Positions 51,918 to 63,288 of a DNA stretch of 64,000 nucleotides are shown here, in pieces. The stretch spans positions 23,879,501 to 23,943,500 of the forward strand of contig NC_088303.1 of the NCBI RefSeq assembly GCF_032854445.1. The letters run 5' to 3'. The translations under genes were made by a program, and so were the position numbers. The stretch is from Liolophura sinensis. Lineage: Eukaryota > Mollusca > Polyplacophora > Chitonida > Chitonidae. Below the pieces are notes generated by a model, which saw only the letters and a list, made by a program, of their open reading frames with translations, made no database searches and had not been told where the DNA came from. Within the stretch, counting starts at the first letter, position 1. The number at the start of each line of letters is the position of its first letter.

Positions 51918-51942
51918 CAATTATGAATATATATATATATAT
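51823..51942. repeat. TA microsatellite inside an 18-bp perfect inverted repeat
   Basis: Arms ATTCATAATTGATTTTAT (51823-51840) and its exact reverse complement (51911-51928) flank 70 bp of pure TA, itself self-complementary, so the whole 106 bp is one near-perfect palindrome. A further short AT run continues to 51942. Confidence 0.95.
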
Positions 51943-52319
51943 GTTGGCCATTTGGTGCATATCTGTTGAACAAAAATAGACCCAACATGTATCAGTGTCT
52001 GCCTTAATTGTCTGTTCTCATAATGGATGTGCTTCTGGCATGTTTATTGGATGGTGCCAATTACTGCTGTAGGAATGCCGGCCACCTATACAGTCCACAA
52101 ATGCATACCTGTGGATTGCCTTTTAGAAGAGTAAGATCCGTAAGTCTAAATAAACATGACATATCCGCCTCACTTGGCAAATAACATACATTTTTGGGAC
52201 TGCGTCTAAAGCGTTTGGTCATCCGCGCAACAATGGTGTAAGCCGGCTGGGAGAAGATGATACCTTAGTCCTTCAACATCATAAACCTGACAGCTAGCAT
52301 ATGAATGAAATGTTCATAA

Positions 52320-52568
52320 GGGGGCATGGTGGCCTAATGGTTTGCGTGATCGCGCACAAGAATGGCACAGAGGCCTCTCATCAACAGGATCACCGTAAGC
52401 TCAACTCCAGGCCATGCTGGTTGCCTCTTCGGTCGTACGTGGGAAGGTCTGTCATCAATCTGCTGATGGGTGGGTTCCTCCTGGGCTCCGCCTGGCATCC
52501 TTCCACCATAATGCTGGTCGCCACCGTATAAGTGAAATATTCTCCAGTGCCATGTAAATCTCCATTCA
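52320..52568 (+). repeat. SINE family A, full length with 13-bp target duplication
   Basis: Head GGGCATGGTGGCCTAATGG, GTGGGAAGGTCTGTCATCAA, GTATAAGTGAAATATTCTCC, end TCTCCATTCA. GAAATGTTCATAA flanks it at 52307-52319 and 52569-52581. Just past the second copy (52582-52618) lies another family A-like tail end (AAAAGCGCCAATCAAGAAAA, TAAATAAA). Confidence 0.9.
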
Positions 52569-52618
52569 GAAATGTTCATAAATACGACAAAAAGCGCCAA
52601 TCAAGAAAATAAATAAAC

Positions 52619-54245
52619 AGAAACAACCAAAATTCGCCATGTATATGGATATTTACTATATGTGCATGCGACAAGGCAAAGACATTATTGGGCATTTATT
52701 ACAGTTCAGGCAAATCACACAATACCAGACTGTATAGGGAGATCGAAAAAGCTGCATATTTCTTTGAGTACTTTAATTCCATACTGGTTCACCATAGCAT
52801 GCCATATAGTCTCTGAGAAATAAAATCTATATCTTTTTTATGATGATAATACATCTGATACAGTATCAGGCAAAATGGGTCTCTAGGTTTTCATCATATT
52901 TATAGAGGACAGTTTTCACAACCTCGCGTTCGGCTGGAATAAAGTCGACAAATAATATACCCCTTATACCTTACAACTGATATATTACCTCCAACCGCTA
53001 AAGTGTTTGCGTATTTCTGCTTTCGTTTTTGATTGTGTTCCAGGAAAGGAATGGCTAGTTTGAGTTAATACAGAACACATTCTTTTCTGGGGCTAAAACG
53101 TGTCACAGGCCGAGATATGGAATTAATTCACCTCCCTACAAAGCGACGGTTTGGCAGTTATCTGCTTGTTTGTACAAGCTATAATTATACCTCTGTGCGA
53201 AGCCAACTTTAATTACTGAAGGCCCATTTACATAAAAGACAATCTCCAAAGCGATGCTGTTCTGAATGATCGAGGTTGACAAAATTAAATAGTTCTGACT
53301 GGAAACCACTTAACTCAACAATACGCTTCAACCAAATTCCATCAGGTAGCCATACCTCATAACTGGCATCGCCTGCATAAAACACATCTCTTCAAGCATT
53401 AAAACGCCAGTCTTAATGCATAGACCAAGTGCTAAAAGCTTCCATTCTTGATTCCACTTTAATGAAGCAATAAACTGCATTAGCTTGGTATTTAAAATGT
53501 GTCGTATAAAATATGCTGTTGTCACATTAACTGACAGGATGGAGCGTGGTTTTGTTGCACATAATCGCGCGCGAGAGCGCCCTCACGCACATCCAAACCT
53601 GTTTAACACGTTATTTACAAAATAATAGCTTATTAGTACCTCAACCCTCTCAACTGAGCATATTTACACGCTATTTTAACACAAATATTCTGGAGCTACA
53701 TAAAAAAAATTTCCGTTGAAGTGTGTTTGGGTTTGAGATGAAATAACTCAATACCAGTATTCATAAAGATGATCACTGTAAAGACAATAAATATATAAAA
53801 TGGCAGTTGAACTATCAATTAATGGTTTCAGTACTTAGTTTTTAGTATTCTGATTTTGTTACCTTGGCCATATAACAATGTGTAATTGCATTGTTTATGG
53901 TTGTTGAACAGTTCTGTACGTTTACACTTCGCAAAATGTGGATAACGTATTGTCAACACAATCTACAGAAAAAGCTTTTTGTGTCTGGTTGATTCAATAG
54001 ACAGATTTCAACTAACACTGAGGTTATTGGGTGATTTAACAGAGAGATTTTTTATCTAACAAGGATTCGGTGTAGCAATTCAACGGATATGTCGATATTT
54101 CCTCGGCATAACTATTTCAGGTCGTAAATTATGATGTTTATAATATATAATTCCAAACCAGTGAAGTCTATTAACTTGCAAGTAACATCACTCCTTTTTT
54201 TTTAGCTTATTCTGCTTAACCCATGGTGCGAGAGGTCGTGTGATT
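52619..54245. other. AT-rich intronic DNA
   Basis: Nothing recognised. Confidence 0.5.
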
Positions 54246-54375
54246 TGCTGCTATTTAAGCATTTATGTGAATAGTTAGAATAAAACCCTAAATGAGGTCA
54301 ACTGACAAGAGGAGGTATGTCATCGGTTATGTGTGACCATTTGCCAACTATCACACAGTCGTCACTGCTCTGGTT
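54246..54375 (+). repeat. dispersed repeat D, copy 4
   Basis: GCTGCTATTTAAGCATTTAT, ATAGTTAGAATAAAACCCTA, GAGGTCAACTGACAAGAGG, GCCAACTATCACACAGTCG; the most complete match to the copy at 4618. Confidence 0.75.
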
Positions 54376-54938
54376 AATTATATGTCACATACTGAAATTG
54401 AATGAGGTGCTGGTATGTACTATTACATAGGCGTACAGGCTTATTACTTCTTGTATTCGAAATTCGGAATACATTTACATTAAATGCATAGTATGCACGT
54501 CCCATTTCACCTTCGCCAAGATACATCTATAACCCCGACGATACGAACATTTGTTTGGAAAAAGTAATGGAACCGTAAAATGTCAAAAATAATTGGAACT
54601 TGCAAAATATGGCTTGTGAAACCTGTTTTGGTTTATACAACTGAAAAAGAATAATTTTGCGTGTAACGAGTATTTAATTTTGCTGTGCAAAACCGACAAA
54701 TTTGATATCGAATTTTGAAAGCTCTTATTGATGTGAGAGCTTTATTTAACCAGTGTGAAAAATTTCCTTCGGTCAAAATTCCAGACGATAAAAAAAAACA
54801 AACCTTTTCTTCGCAGAAGATAACACATTTTGTTTATCCGCCCTGATAAGTTTCATGAGTCATTTTTTCTCTATCTCTGCTTTCTCAGTGCTTCTTCCTC
54901 ATTGCAGTAGCCCTCATCTTTCTCTGTCTCTGTTTTAG

Positions 54939-55058
54939 GTGTGAGTTTCGGCGCAGGGTTGGGTGTGTACGTCGTGGTGCCTCACATAGCACGGGATGAT
55001 GCCGGACCCGCCACGGCCCTGTCCTTCATCATTGCTGGAGTGACAGCCTTGCTTTGTG
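54939..55058 (+). CDS. SLC7 cationic amino acid transporter-like, coding exon 2 (helix 1 and start of helix 2)
   Basis: Acceptor TCTGTTTTAG, donor G|GTAAGA; phase 1 in, phase 1 out. Encodes residues 40-80. Residues 40-53 form helix 1, with VSFGAGLGVYV at 41-51. The family normally has a G-small-G motif here (GAG, GSG or GTG) at the unwound substrate-binding part of helix 1; this protein has G46-L47-G48, with a bulkier middle residue. The usual small residues just after YV (as in LAG or VSG) are replaced by VVP. The conserved AGPA follows at 61-64, then helix 2 (about 64-82). The neighbouring residues match the family closely, so the changes look real, not like decay. Confidence that it is an APC-superfamily CAT is very high. 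Confidence 0.96.
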
Positions 55059-57219
55059 GTAAGAGCAATCGCTATCCTCCCTTTTCGACATAGCAAGACC
55101 AGCAGTTCCTTTTCGGTTTGTGTGGTAAAACAACAATTCAAACCTTTAATTTTTTTAAGGAAAATATATAATGATAGGTAGGAAAACTCAATTAGCAGTA
55201 AACATCTAGGTACAACATTATGCTCCCCCACAACTGTTTTTAGTTGTGGACCCATGTTCAAATCCGAGGTTAGGTCAGTCTGTTCAAGAAAACAATCACT
55301 TACAAGCTGTTAAATTGCAGCGTTCTTTTCTGATAATTTATGCTTCTTTTGATTTACCACCTTCGTCGACATGATCCATGCAAAAGTCCACAAAGTGAAA
55401 AGTAGCCAAAATGTTTCAAGCTAGTTATACAGGAGGCTAGAACAAGTAGACACGTGGCAAGCGCATCATCCATTTCGTTGTGGGTTAGTGGTTATTTCTC
55501 TTGTCACAGTTTTTTAAATTAGTCATCTACACGCAACATAGTTTGCACATTGACCAAGACTCAAATCACTGAGGTAGTATAATAACAGTGGTCAAGAATG
55601 TTCAGTCTGTTTACAGAAACCCTCAGTCATGGTCCGCTGTTTTGAAAGCGAGGTATTCTGAATTCGGAGAAACTCAAAGTAAATTATCGTTGGGTTTTTT
55701 TTTCAACCTTTGATTCCAAAGTGTATGGCATATCTTTCATTTTGCTAACCCTGAACATAACTCTAGCTAGCCTTGCGGCTGACTCTATCCCCTAGAACAT
55801 GTACATCTGTATTTCATCGTTGTTCCCTCATCTTTTGTGCTGTCCATACATCTGCCCTCAGAGACTAGGTTGAGTAACGGTTTACAACCGTACATGGCTT
55901 AATCTCCGTCATTGATTTCATAACTAATTAAACATACTAACCGCGCCATTACAAATAACACATGCTACGAAATAAACAAGTATCTGTAAATCATACTTAA
56001 TGCATAGACATGACTCCGTGCTCTAGACGTTGATAAACGGTATGGAAATGTTTGGCAAGATAAGAATGCACCCAGTACACCATTAATAATAATTGTTGTC
56101 GCCATTAATACATAGTACTACTAATACTATGTGAACATCATCATTAGTGTACCATATCGGAACCGCAGATTGCTGTAATATCCAATCTCCACCAACTTTG
56201 AAGAAATTTGAACCGACTTTGTTTCTTCTGCCATTTACTTGTAGCTCATGTGTACTTTTATTGTAACAGTTCCTGTTCTAAACTTGTTCTCGCTACGATA
56301 AGGCTGCAGAATTGCCGGTGAGGCGTTAAGCCGTAATCATTCATTCATTCATTTTATTGTAAGCTGAAGGTATAGAATACTTTGGTGTGGAATAATGTTT
56401 GTTTATAATGGAAGACCTATATATGGCTTTGTTACTACTATGGTAAAGATCATTACCGTGAGTTACTCATCGATTTTCTATGGTCCGTGGTCGATAATTC
56501 CATAAAGGTTGAGTACGTGAACTGCATCAATAAACAATGAACTGTTCCGCATGGATGGCTGCACAATCACACTGGATAGCAGTGCATAAAAAAAACACGT
56601 GCAGTGTGACGAATCCAAGCTAATTTACACCAGAAGGAATTCTGCTAGCTGACGCCCTGATTGCCCTGGTGATCGCCCTGTTTGAGAATGCCCCTCTAGA
56701 GACACGCGTGAGGACGCGTGATTCTGTAGTTGGCGACTGCGACGGTGTCTCGAATTGAAAGTTTATTAGAAAAGCGATGATATATGTAATAGTTTGTACT
56801 AGGCTATTTGTCTGGTCTCCTCCACTGTCACAAAACGGTTTATTACATTTACCACACATCATTTCCTTTCCAGGTCATTTTATATTGCAAAGCTAAACGC
56901 GTTGTGATTCTAAAGTGTCAGTATTTTTTCAAATATCCAAACGGCATTGGGCCATAAAATAATTTTATTCTTGAAAGTATACCACGTCGCCTTTAAATAG
57001 TAAGCGTAAATTTGCAATAGCTGTGATGTCTCGCAAAAAGTCTATGTCGTGTTACACATGTGCTTCTCGTTAGTTGAATGGCATATGCGGAAATGTCAGA
57101 GGTTTGCTTGACTGACCGATGGACAGGCAGGGCGACGTGTGGAGTTTGTTACCGGAGCTAAAACACAAACATGCATACAGATCAACTGGCATTTTAATGA
57201 TGTTTATGTATCCTTATAG
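55059..57219 (+). other. transporter intron 2 (2.2 kb)
   Basis: Phase 1 intron, GTAAGA...TTATAG. AT-rich; I see no repeat, exon or RNA gene in it. Confidence 0.9.
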
Positions 57220-57415
57220 GTTTGTGCTATGCTGAGTGTGCTACTCGCATCCCACGGGCCGGTTCCGTTTACGTCTACACCTACACGGTATTCGGCGAAT
57301 TGGCCGCGTTTGTGGCTGGGTGGACAATGGTGCTGGAATACATACTAGTTGGAGCAGTTTCCGGGAAGGCGTGGGGACAGTATTTGGATTACCTATTTGA
57401 TGGCCAAATTGGAAA
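57220..57415 (+). CDS. SLC7 cationic amino acid transporter-like, coding exon 3 (helices 2-3)
   Basis: Acceptor TCCTTATAG, donor AA|GTAAGT; phase 1 in, phase 2 out. Encodes residues 81-144 and two bases of codon 145. LCYAE at 81-85 and RIPRAGSVYVY at 89-99 are the loop after helix 2 that defines CAT proteins. G105-E106-L107 carries the helix 3 glutamate that, as I recall, is needed for transport in mammalian CAT-1. GWTMVLEYI (113-121) stands where most CATs have GWN; here Asn is Thr. The stretch LEYI...AW..YLD..F resembles SLC7A4 more than SLC7A1-3. Base composition is clearly more GC-rich than the flanking introns, as expected for a coding exon. Confidence 0.97.
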
Positions 57416-57547
57416 GTAAGTACACGTGTCTTTTGTTGTTTGATTTGGCCCTTAAAATCGGCCTCATGCCCTGTTTTGTATTCTGGGTTGGCGAAAGAAA
57501 ACAAAACAGTAGTACGCACGCACCATGTCAACAAAAGGAATGTATGA

Positions 57548-57666
57548 TTTATTTATTTATTTATTTGATTCCTGTTTTACGCCCAGCTCACCAGTATTTC
57601 ACTTATACGACGGCAGTCATCGTTAGGGTAAGAGGAAACCGGGCAGAGCCCGGTAGAAACCCCATG
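57548..57666 (-). repeat. SINE family A, 3' half, antisense
   Basis: TTTATTTATTTATTTGATTC, GTATTTCACTTATACGACGG, GAAACCGGGCAGAGCCCGG. Confidence 0.88.
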
Positions 57667-57749
57667 AATGTATGAAGACCCCAAGGTAGATGTTGGCAGA
57701 GCCGCAGTGCTAGATGCCATTGTTATGTATTGCCAAACTCAAGGGTGCT

Positions 57750-57853
57750 TCCCATTCATAGGACAGTTTTATGTGCGGAGGAAACCTTGAATGCAGGTGG
57801 TAAACCGCCAACCTTTGGCAAGTTAGTGACAAACTTTCCCTCTTGTGACGTGA
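57750..57853 (+). repeat. dispersed repeat E, copy 3
   Basis: TTTTATGTGCGGAGGAAACC, GGTAAACCGCCAACCTTTGG, CAAGTTAGTGACAAACTTTC; collinear with 45175. Confidence 0.6.
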
Positions 57854-57881
57854 TTTTCATGTTGCGTACAAGATGTTTTGG

Positions 57882-58212
57882 AGTGAGTGAGTGCTTGGGG
57901 GTTTAACGTCATACTTAACAATTTTTCAGTCATATGACGAAGAAGGAATAGAGTACATGTTATGTGCCTCCTTGTCGCAGGACAGATTTCCACTGCTCTT
58001 TTATCTAGTGCTGCTTCACTGAGACGGCTTATGGAAGACAAGTAAGGCGCCCCGCCCAAGCCATTATACTGATATGGGTCAAACAGTCGTTGCCCCATCC
58101 TCTTCATGCTGAACGCCATTCGAGGAAGTTACAATTTCCTCTGTTAAGGTCTTAGGTGTGACTCGACTCAGGATTGATCCTGGATCTACCGCTCCCGAAG
58201 CGGACGCTCTAA
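57882..58212 (-). repeat. SINE family B, nearly full length, antisense
   Basis: Minus strand: GAGCGTCCGCTTCGGGAGCG, B-box GGATCAATCC, body ending AAAAATTGTTAAGTATGACG and a CACTCACTC tail. The first part of the tRNA-like head (A-box) is missing. Confidence 0.9.
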
Positions 58213-58386
58213 AGAACTTTTGTAGCGGCGCAACGTACCACCGAGCAACTTACATCACTTTGTGTGCCAGAGGTTTTGTAGCGGCTCACCTTCCCACTGA
58301 ACCACATCCGGTATTTTGTGTGCCAGCGGTTTTGTAGGGGCGCACTATTCCACTGAACCACATACCGCCCCTTGCATTGCATGCCA
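58213..58386 (+). repeat. 56-bp tandem repeat, three units
   Basis: Units begin AGAACTTTTG, AGAGGTTTTG and AGCGGTTTTG at 58213, 58269 and 58325 (56 bp apart). It starts at the broken head of the adjacent SINE-B. Confidence 0.85.
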
Positions 58387-58989
58387 GATTTTTTCCCAGG
58401 GGTTGGTGGGGGAATGGGGAGGAGTCGACTTGTGGACAATATAGATTTGTGGTCATTTGCTCTCAGTTAATAAAGAAACAGAAGTTTGATATATAGTTAT
58501 TAACGAAATTCCTGACAAAACTACATCTGAACTAACACCTGCCTCATTCTTGAACAAAGAAAAGGAGCCAGTTAATATCCAACAGTGTGTTCGGTTCTCA
58601 AATGTTTTCATCATTAGAGATGTCCAAAGCCTTTTCTGATCGCACCTGGGAGTTTCATCGTTACCTGGTTTACCCACCAGGCTTTTTATAAGATTTCTGC
58701 TAGAATTTCTTCTAGAATTTCTCATGATTTTGCGGAAACGTCAGCCTATCATGCCAGCTCAGAAGAAAACATAGGACATGTAATGACACACCGGTATGGA
58801 ATGATGGACTACCTGAAGTAGGCAATTAGCCACACGTCTTGTAAAGTCAAAGCCAGCTCCAGATGTCAGCGTGCCATGTTACGTGTAGTTTCCAAACCTT
58901 GTGCATCATTATAACTAGTTGACCTTTAAGTTAAAACTTGTATTCATCGTGGCGACGTAGGAGGCGAAATATTGTGATAGAGCAAGCAG
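58387..58989. other. AT-rich intronic DNA
   Basis: Nothing recognised. Confidence 0.5.
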
Positions 58990-59360
58990 AAAAGAAGTGG
59001 GAATATGCTATGTTAACGTGATTAAACATCATGGTAGAGATAGAAGACGCGAATGTGAAATGTGTGACGTAAACGTGACCAATCGTCGTGAGAGGACAGA
59101 AGCGGGATTGAGCTGTGCTAACGTGACCAAATACGGGATACAGCTAGCCGAAAATAATGTAGAATGTACATGTGTTATGTTAACGTGAATAAATATCGTG
59201 ATATCGTCATAGAACTAGAAGACCCGAAGCGGGAATATGTTATGTTAACGTGACCAAATATCGTGATGAACAAGCAGAGCAGAAGAGGGAATGAGTTATC
59301 TTAATGTGACCAAACATCATGATACAGCTAGCAGACAAGAATCGGGAATGAGCTTTGTTA
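58990..59360 (+). repeat. degenerate minisatellite, about 57 bp unit
   Basis: Six to seven diverged units of the form GGGAATGAGCTATGTTAACG, TGACCAAATATCGTGATA, CAGCTAGAAGACAAGAAG. Unit starts near 58997, 59055, 59103, 59164, 59231, 59288 and 59344. Confidence 0.85.
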
Positions 59361-59545
59361 ACACCATGAAATCCACTCCAATGTCTATCTGTTTTTTTAA
59401 GGTTGAATCATCAATTCTGCATCGAGCTGTTGTGCTTTCCTCCTTTTTTTTGCCATATGTTATTTGGTATTGCGACGTCATGCCAGAATGCATGAACACC
59501 AAAATAAAAATATACAAGCTAATATATCTTATGTATCACCGAATG

Positions 59546-59600
59546 ACTGCTGGTCGTCATATGACTGAAAAATTATTAAGAACGATGTAAAGTACTCGGG
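59546..59600 (+). repeat. SINE family B, short tail fragment
   Basis: GTCATATGACTGAAAAATTA, TTAAGAACGATGTAAAGTAC; matches the family tail with a few changes. Confidence 0.7.
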
Positions 59601-62600
59601 TAACCTCAAAGAGGAGAATATAACAATTAACAAAAAGCTGTAAAATTTATACAGTGTACAGAAACTTAAAAACTTCTCAACGGGTAATGTTGTGACACAA
59701 AAAATGAGTAAAAATAACTCAAAAGTTTCTGCTTTAAACATCCGATTGGCTGATTTTAATCTCGAAAAATCAGCTGTGATAATAAATACTTCTAACTCGT
59801 AGTCATCAAGAAAAGAAATGCAAAGAAACCAGCTTTGTTATTTGTCCAGTCGGGATCGAGCGTTTTCTTCCCGAAAATAGAGGCAGATGGTATAATCACG
59901 CCGCTCCCCGTACATGGGTACATGTTGGTGACGTGAAAAAGAAAACATGTGTCTTTATGTACTAGGAGGAGATATTATCAGTCATTTGTGTTTTAACTGA
60001 AAAAAATCTCACATTTCAAATCATATTCTCCTGGCATCAACACGAATATAGCATTAGGCTTCAACGGTTTACTTTCAAATCTGTTTTATGGTGATGTATT
60101 TAAGTATCAGATTTTCAGGTGCTTTATTGCCCATAATGGTAAATGAGAATAAATCTCTATCACACTCAAGATAGTGGCTATCTGTTTTCCAATTTTATGG
60201 TGGTACAGATTTGTTGCCAAGGCTACCAGTGCTAAAATATTAATTGACGTATTGGATATTCTCTAGGCTATTCTGAATAGTCTACACTCCTGTCCTTGGG
60301 TGCCATGTGAATAAATCTCCCTGAGGTTCTGTGGTCGAATCCATCTCCCGTTAACCATCGCTCCTATAAACAAGTGATTCGAGAGAAATGCGTGGTTTAA
60401 GCACAACTGTCTTGGATAAGTCAAACAACACTGCACAAAAACGCAAATCAGCTCCATCATTAATCTTTCTGGGTTATGGGTTACGGGTTATTCTTTATTT
60501 ATGCTGTTTGGTGAAGTGTCTTGAGGTCAAAACCTTTCTATAAACATTTTTCTTTGTACATTAGTAATGAATGTAATCAGTGTTCGTTACTATGAGAACG
60601 TAATGATGATAGGGGAAATATGCAGCCAAATGGTGATGACAGCCGATAAGTGAGAGACGCGATTCAAAATAAGTTTATTGTGTTAATGATTAGAACATAC
60701 GCTATCTGCTATCTAGAAAATGGGTTTTAAAACCTCAGGAATGACCGTACATGGTGTACATGTATCACACAGTTGTAGGGATGTCACCAAGCGTGGCTTT
60801 ACACTGGGCATTTAACTCACGAGTTTCAATTTAGTTGGTCGCAATCCATTATCTGAAAAACAATGAAACGTTTGTCACTCGAAGACAGCTGATACAACAT
60901 GGCGCTTTTCCAAGAATGCTCCTTTCAGGAAAAGCCGGTTCTCATGAGTTGACGTCACAAGCAAATGTCAACACTAATGATTTAATTAATTTAATTATGT
61001 TAATTTATTTTGTGTTAACATCTGTACCTTCTATGAGGCACATTCTCTCCAGCCACCTGCTGCAGACTAATTAAGAAATTTGTCATGAGCAGTGTGACTG
61101 GCTCTGCCCGTGCATTGTGGCATATGAATGTGAGATAAAAAAAATACAGGTTATTAATCTATATTCTCCTGATGGTTGGTGAATCATCTGACGCTTTTGT
61201 TTCATTATTTCTTGTTTTGTTTTTTAATATTTACCGCCAACAGCACCAGAGAATAGAATATCCTGAAGCGCAAGTACGAAAGCTTACAGCTGATGTTCAC
61301 GGCTGAAATCAATGCATCTTTTTGTATAGTGTATTTGACAAGATTTTCAAAGGAAAAACAGCCAAACACTGATGAACTTTGGCTGATTGTGCTCTGATAC
61401 TTTGACCTGTGTCTTCAGAATTCATATTACTGCCTAAAAACGATAGACAGCACGAAGTTGGTTAATCCCTCCAAGGGCCTGTCACATCGGCCCTGCACTT
61501 ACCAGAGCGAGATTCGAGGACCATGGTTTTAAACCCGTGGGATCTGAACAGACGTCTCAAACCTGGCCGCCTCTCAGGCGTTGCATTTAATAACTTGTTG
61601 AGCTGAATGTGATAGTAAAGTGGATGAAGCGCTGGAGGCTGCGTTAAAGGCTAACGTCACTTATATACAGTGACAGGTTTAGCGCTTCGCCGGCTGTCGA
61701 CACGAGCCTATTATACAACATAATATATCTATCCCTTGACGGCTCCCGGGCCAGTACTTGAGTTTATCCGGGAACGAGACCAGCCAGGCTGTAAAACGCA
61801 TTATTAAGAAGGCTGTCGAATATACCTGTCAGGCGAGACAGGTGAAGTGGTTATATCATAATAATAGAGTAAAGTGATTTTGTCTGAAAAAAAAAAATGA
61901 GAAAAAAATACGAGCGAATTGTACCTACTTAAGATTCCATCTCCATGCAAGAAAAAAAAAGATTGAATAAAAGCCGTCGGTGTTTTATCGACAAAAGCAC
62001 TGATCGTGATCAAACCGAAATTCCCACAATTGGAAACGCGTGACGTCATTTATTGTCATGGAAATAGTGTTATTCTCTGGTTGTTTACAGACAAAGGATT
62101 GCCGCAGCCGTTTCTGGATACTACGCCTAGAGTGTAAAATAATGTTGAAATATTACACACTGGGCTCGAACGTTGCGCTGGCGAGATAGAAGAATTCGTC
62201 GAGACAAATATCGGAAATGCATTATAACAATCAAATAACAAAATTAGCGTATCGTATATTTATCGTTTAACCAAGGGATTGGTTGGTTCTCTCCTTTCGT
62301 CATTTCTTTTGAGTATAAACGAAATCGGTAGAGGAAATTGCATCTCAAAGCTATCGTTTACCTAGCCTAAAGTTATGCCACTGACTAATTAAGAGTGAAG
62401 GTGTATATCACACTCGCAATTATGCTTGAGAACTTAAGTATTTTTGGCTTGTTGGCCTATACAAGGAGTTGACTGTTCACGTGTCCATCCGTTGCTTGTA
62501 AGGTGGCTCTTCGCTGTATGCCGGTGTTTAATGAAAGCATGACGTGTTTCGCAACCAGATGCTTCAGAAAGGCAGCGATATAAATGAGAGATATGGAGAC

Positions 62601-62845
62601 ATCTTATCACCTAACTAATATTAACTAAGTTATGTTGACGATGCCTGGAAGTTATTCCCTTGCCTACCGATAGTGAAATGAAAAGACATCTGACAGAAGA
62701 GCGTCATGCTCCTTTCAAAGTTTCTGTTTGTACTAGTTGTGATAACAGATACCAAATCGATACATTAACTAAGCAGCCACTACTGTTTATTTTTATCCAA
62801 CCCATATCCCAATGTGTGCCTGTTCAAGTTAATTATCTAGCAAGT

Positions 62846-62940
62846 ATTTATTTATTTATTTATTTAACTGATTGGCCTTTTACGCCGTTCTCGAGAATAT
62901 TTCACTTATACTACGGCGGGAAGGGTCATGGTGAAAGGAT
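62846..62940 (-). repeat. SINE family A, tail fragment, antisense
   Basis: TTTATTTATTTATTTAACTG, GAGAATATTTCACTTATACT, then GGGTCATGGTGAAAGGA. Confidence 0.87.
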
Positions 62941-63288
62941 ACCTAACAAGCATAAAAAATCAATCAATCATACGATTACTCAAATCTATACAATTCTCAT
63001 CCAATGAAAGAATATACGAAAGTTAACTAATTAAACTAGACATTACACTTTTGATTTCTTAATATGCAATTAGTTCTATTTCAGATAACAATCACTGTGC
63101 GCGTGAACCAGATAACCATTCAGTCAATGATCATAAATTGCTCGCTGGATTAATCAGTTCAATTGATGAATCAATCATGAAATAATCAACCAGTTAAACA
63201 CTCAGTCAGTCATTCATCTTCTGAATCAATAATAATTTAAACAACCAATCAATCCCTTGGTCTCACTAGTAGCATTGTCTTTTTTCAG

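Larger units (their letters stand above)
37324..54938 (+). other. transporter intron 1 (17.6 kb)
   Basis: Phase 1 intron, GTAAGC...TTTTAG. It holds no further transporter exon: exons 1 and 2 join without any gap in the family alignment. Contents noted separately are SINE fragments (45.2-45.9, 47.3 and 52.3 kb), a dispersed 125-bp repeat (45.4 and 54.25 kb), a 68-bp minisatellite (48.1 kb), a possible antisense gene (49.2-51.2 kb) and a TA palindrome (51.8 kb). In 37324-45174 I see only a run of 14 G at 38864-38877 and AT-rich unique sequence. The long open frame at 43875-44315 (-) is within chance for this base composition. Confidence 0.85.
57416..63288 (+). other. transporter intron 3 (5.9 kb)
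   Basis: Phase 2 intron, GTAAGT...TTTCAG. Contains two antisense SINE-A tails (57548, 62846), a repeat-E copy (57750), an antisense SINE-B (57882), a 56-bp minisatellite (58213), a 57-bp minisatellite (58990) and a short SINE-B tail (59546). Between 59601 and 62845 I see nothing but AT-rich sequence. Just before exon 4 (62960-63260) there are loose CAATCAAT and CAGTCAGT runs without strict periodicity. Confidence 0.9.

Noticed and set aside
51748-51960. Minus-strand frame rich in Tyr-Ile repeats (also 19284-19616)
   Set aside because: Translation of the TA microsatellite, not a protein.
52301-52600. Open frames on both strands at SINE copies (also 15509-15785, 24302-24531, 27468-27736, 3906-4350, 57823-58119)
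   Set aside because: They translate SINE sequence; similar peptides recur at each copy only because the repeat does.
57241-57534. 97-codon minus-strand frame over the transporter exon 3 (and similar ones at 54935-55261 and 37034-37249)
   Set aside because: Antisense shadows of real coding exons; the + frames match the CAT family and splice correctly.
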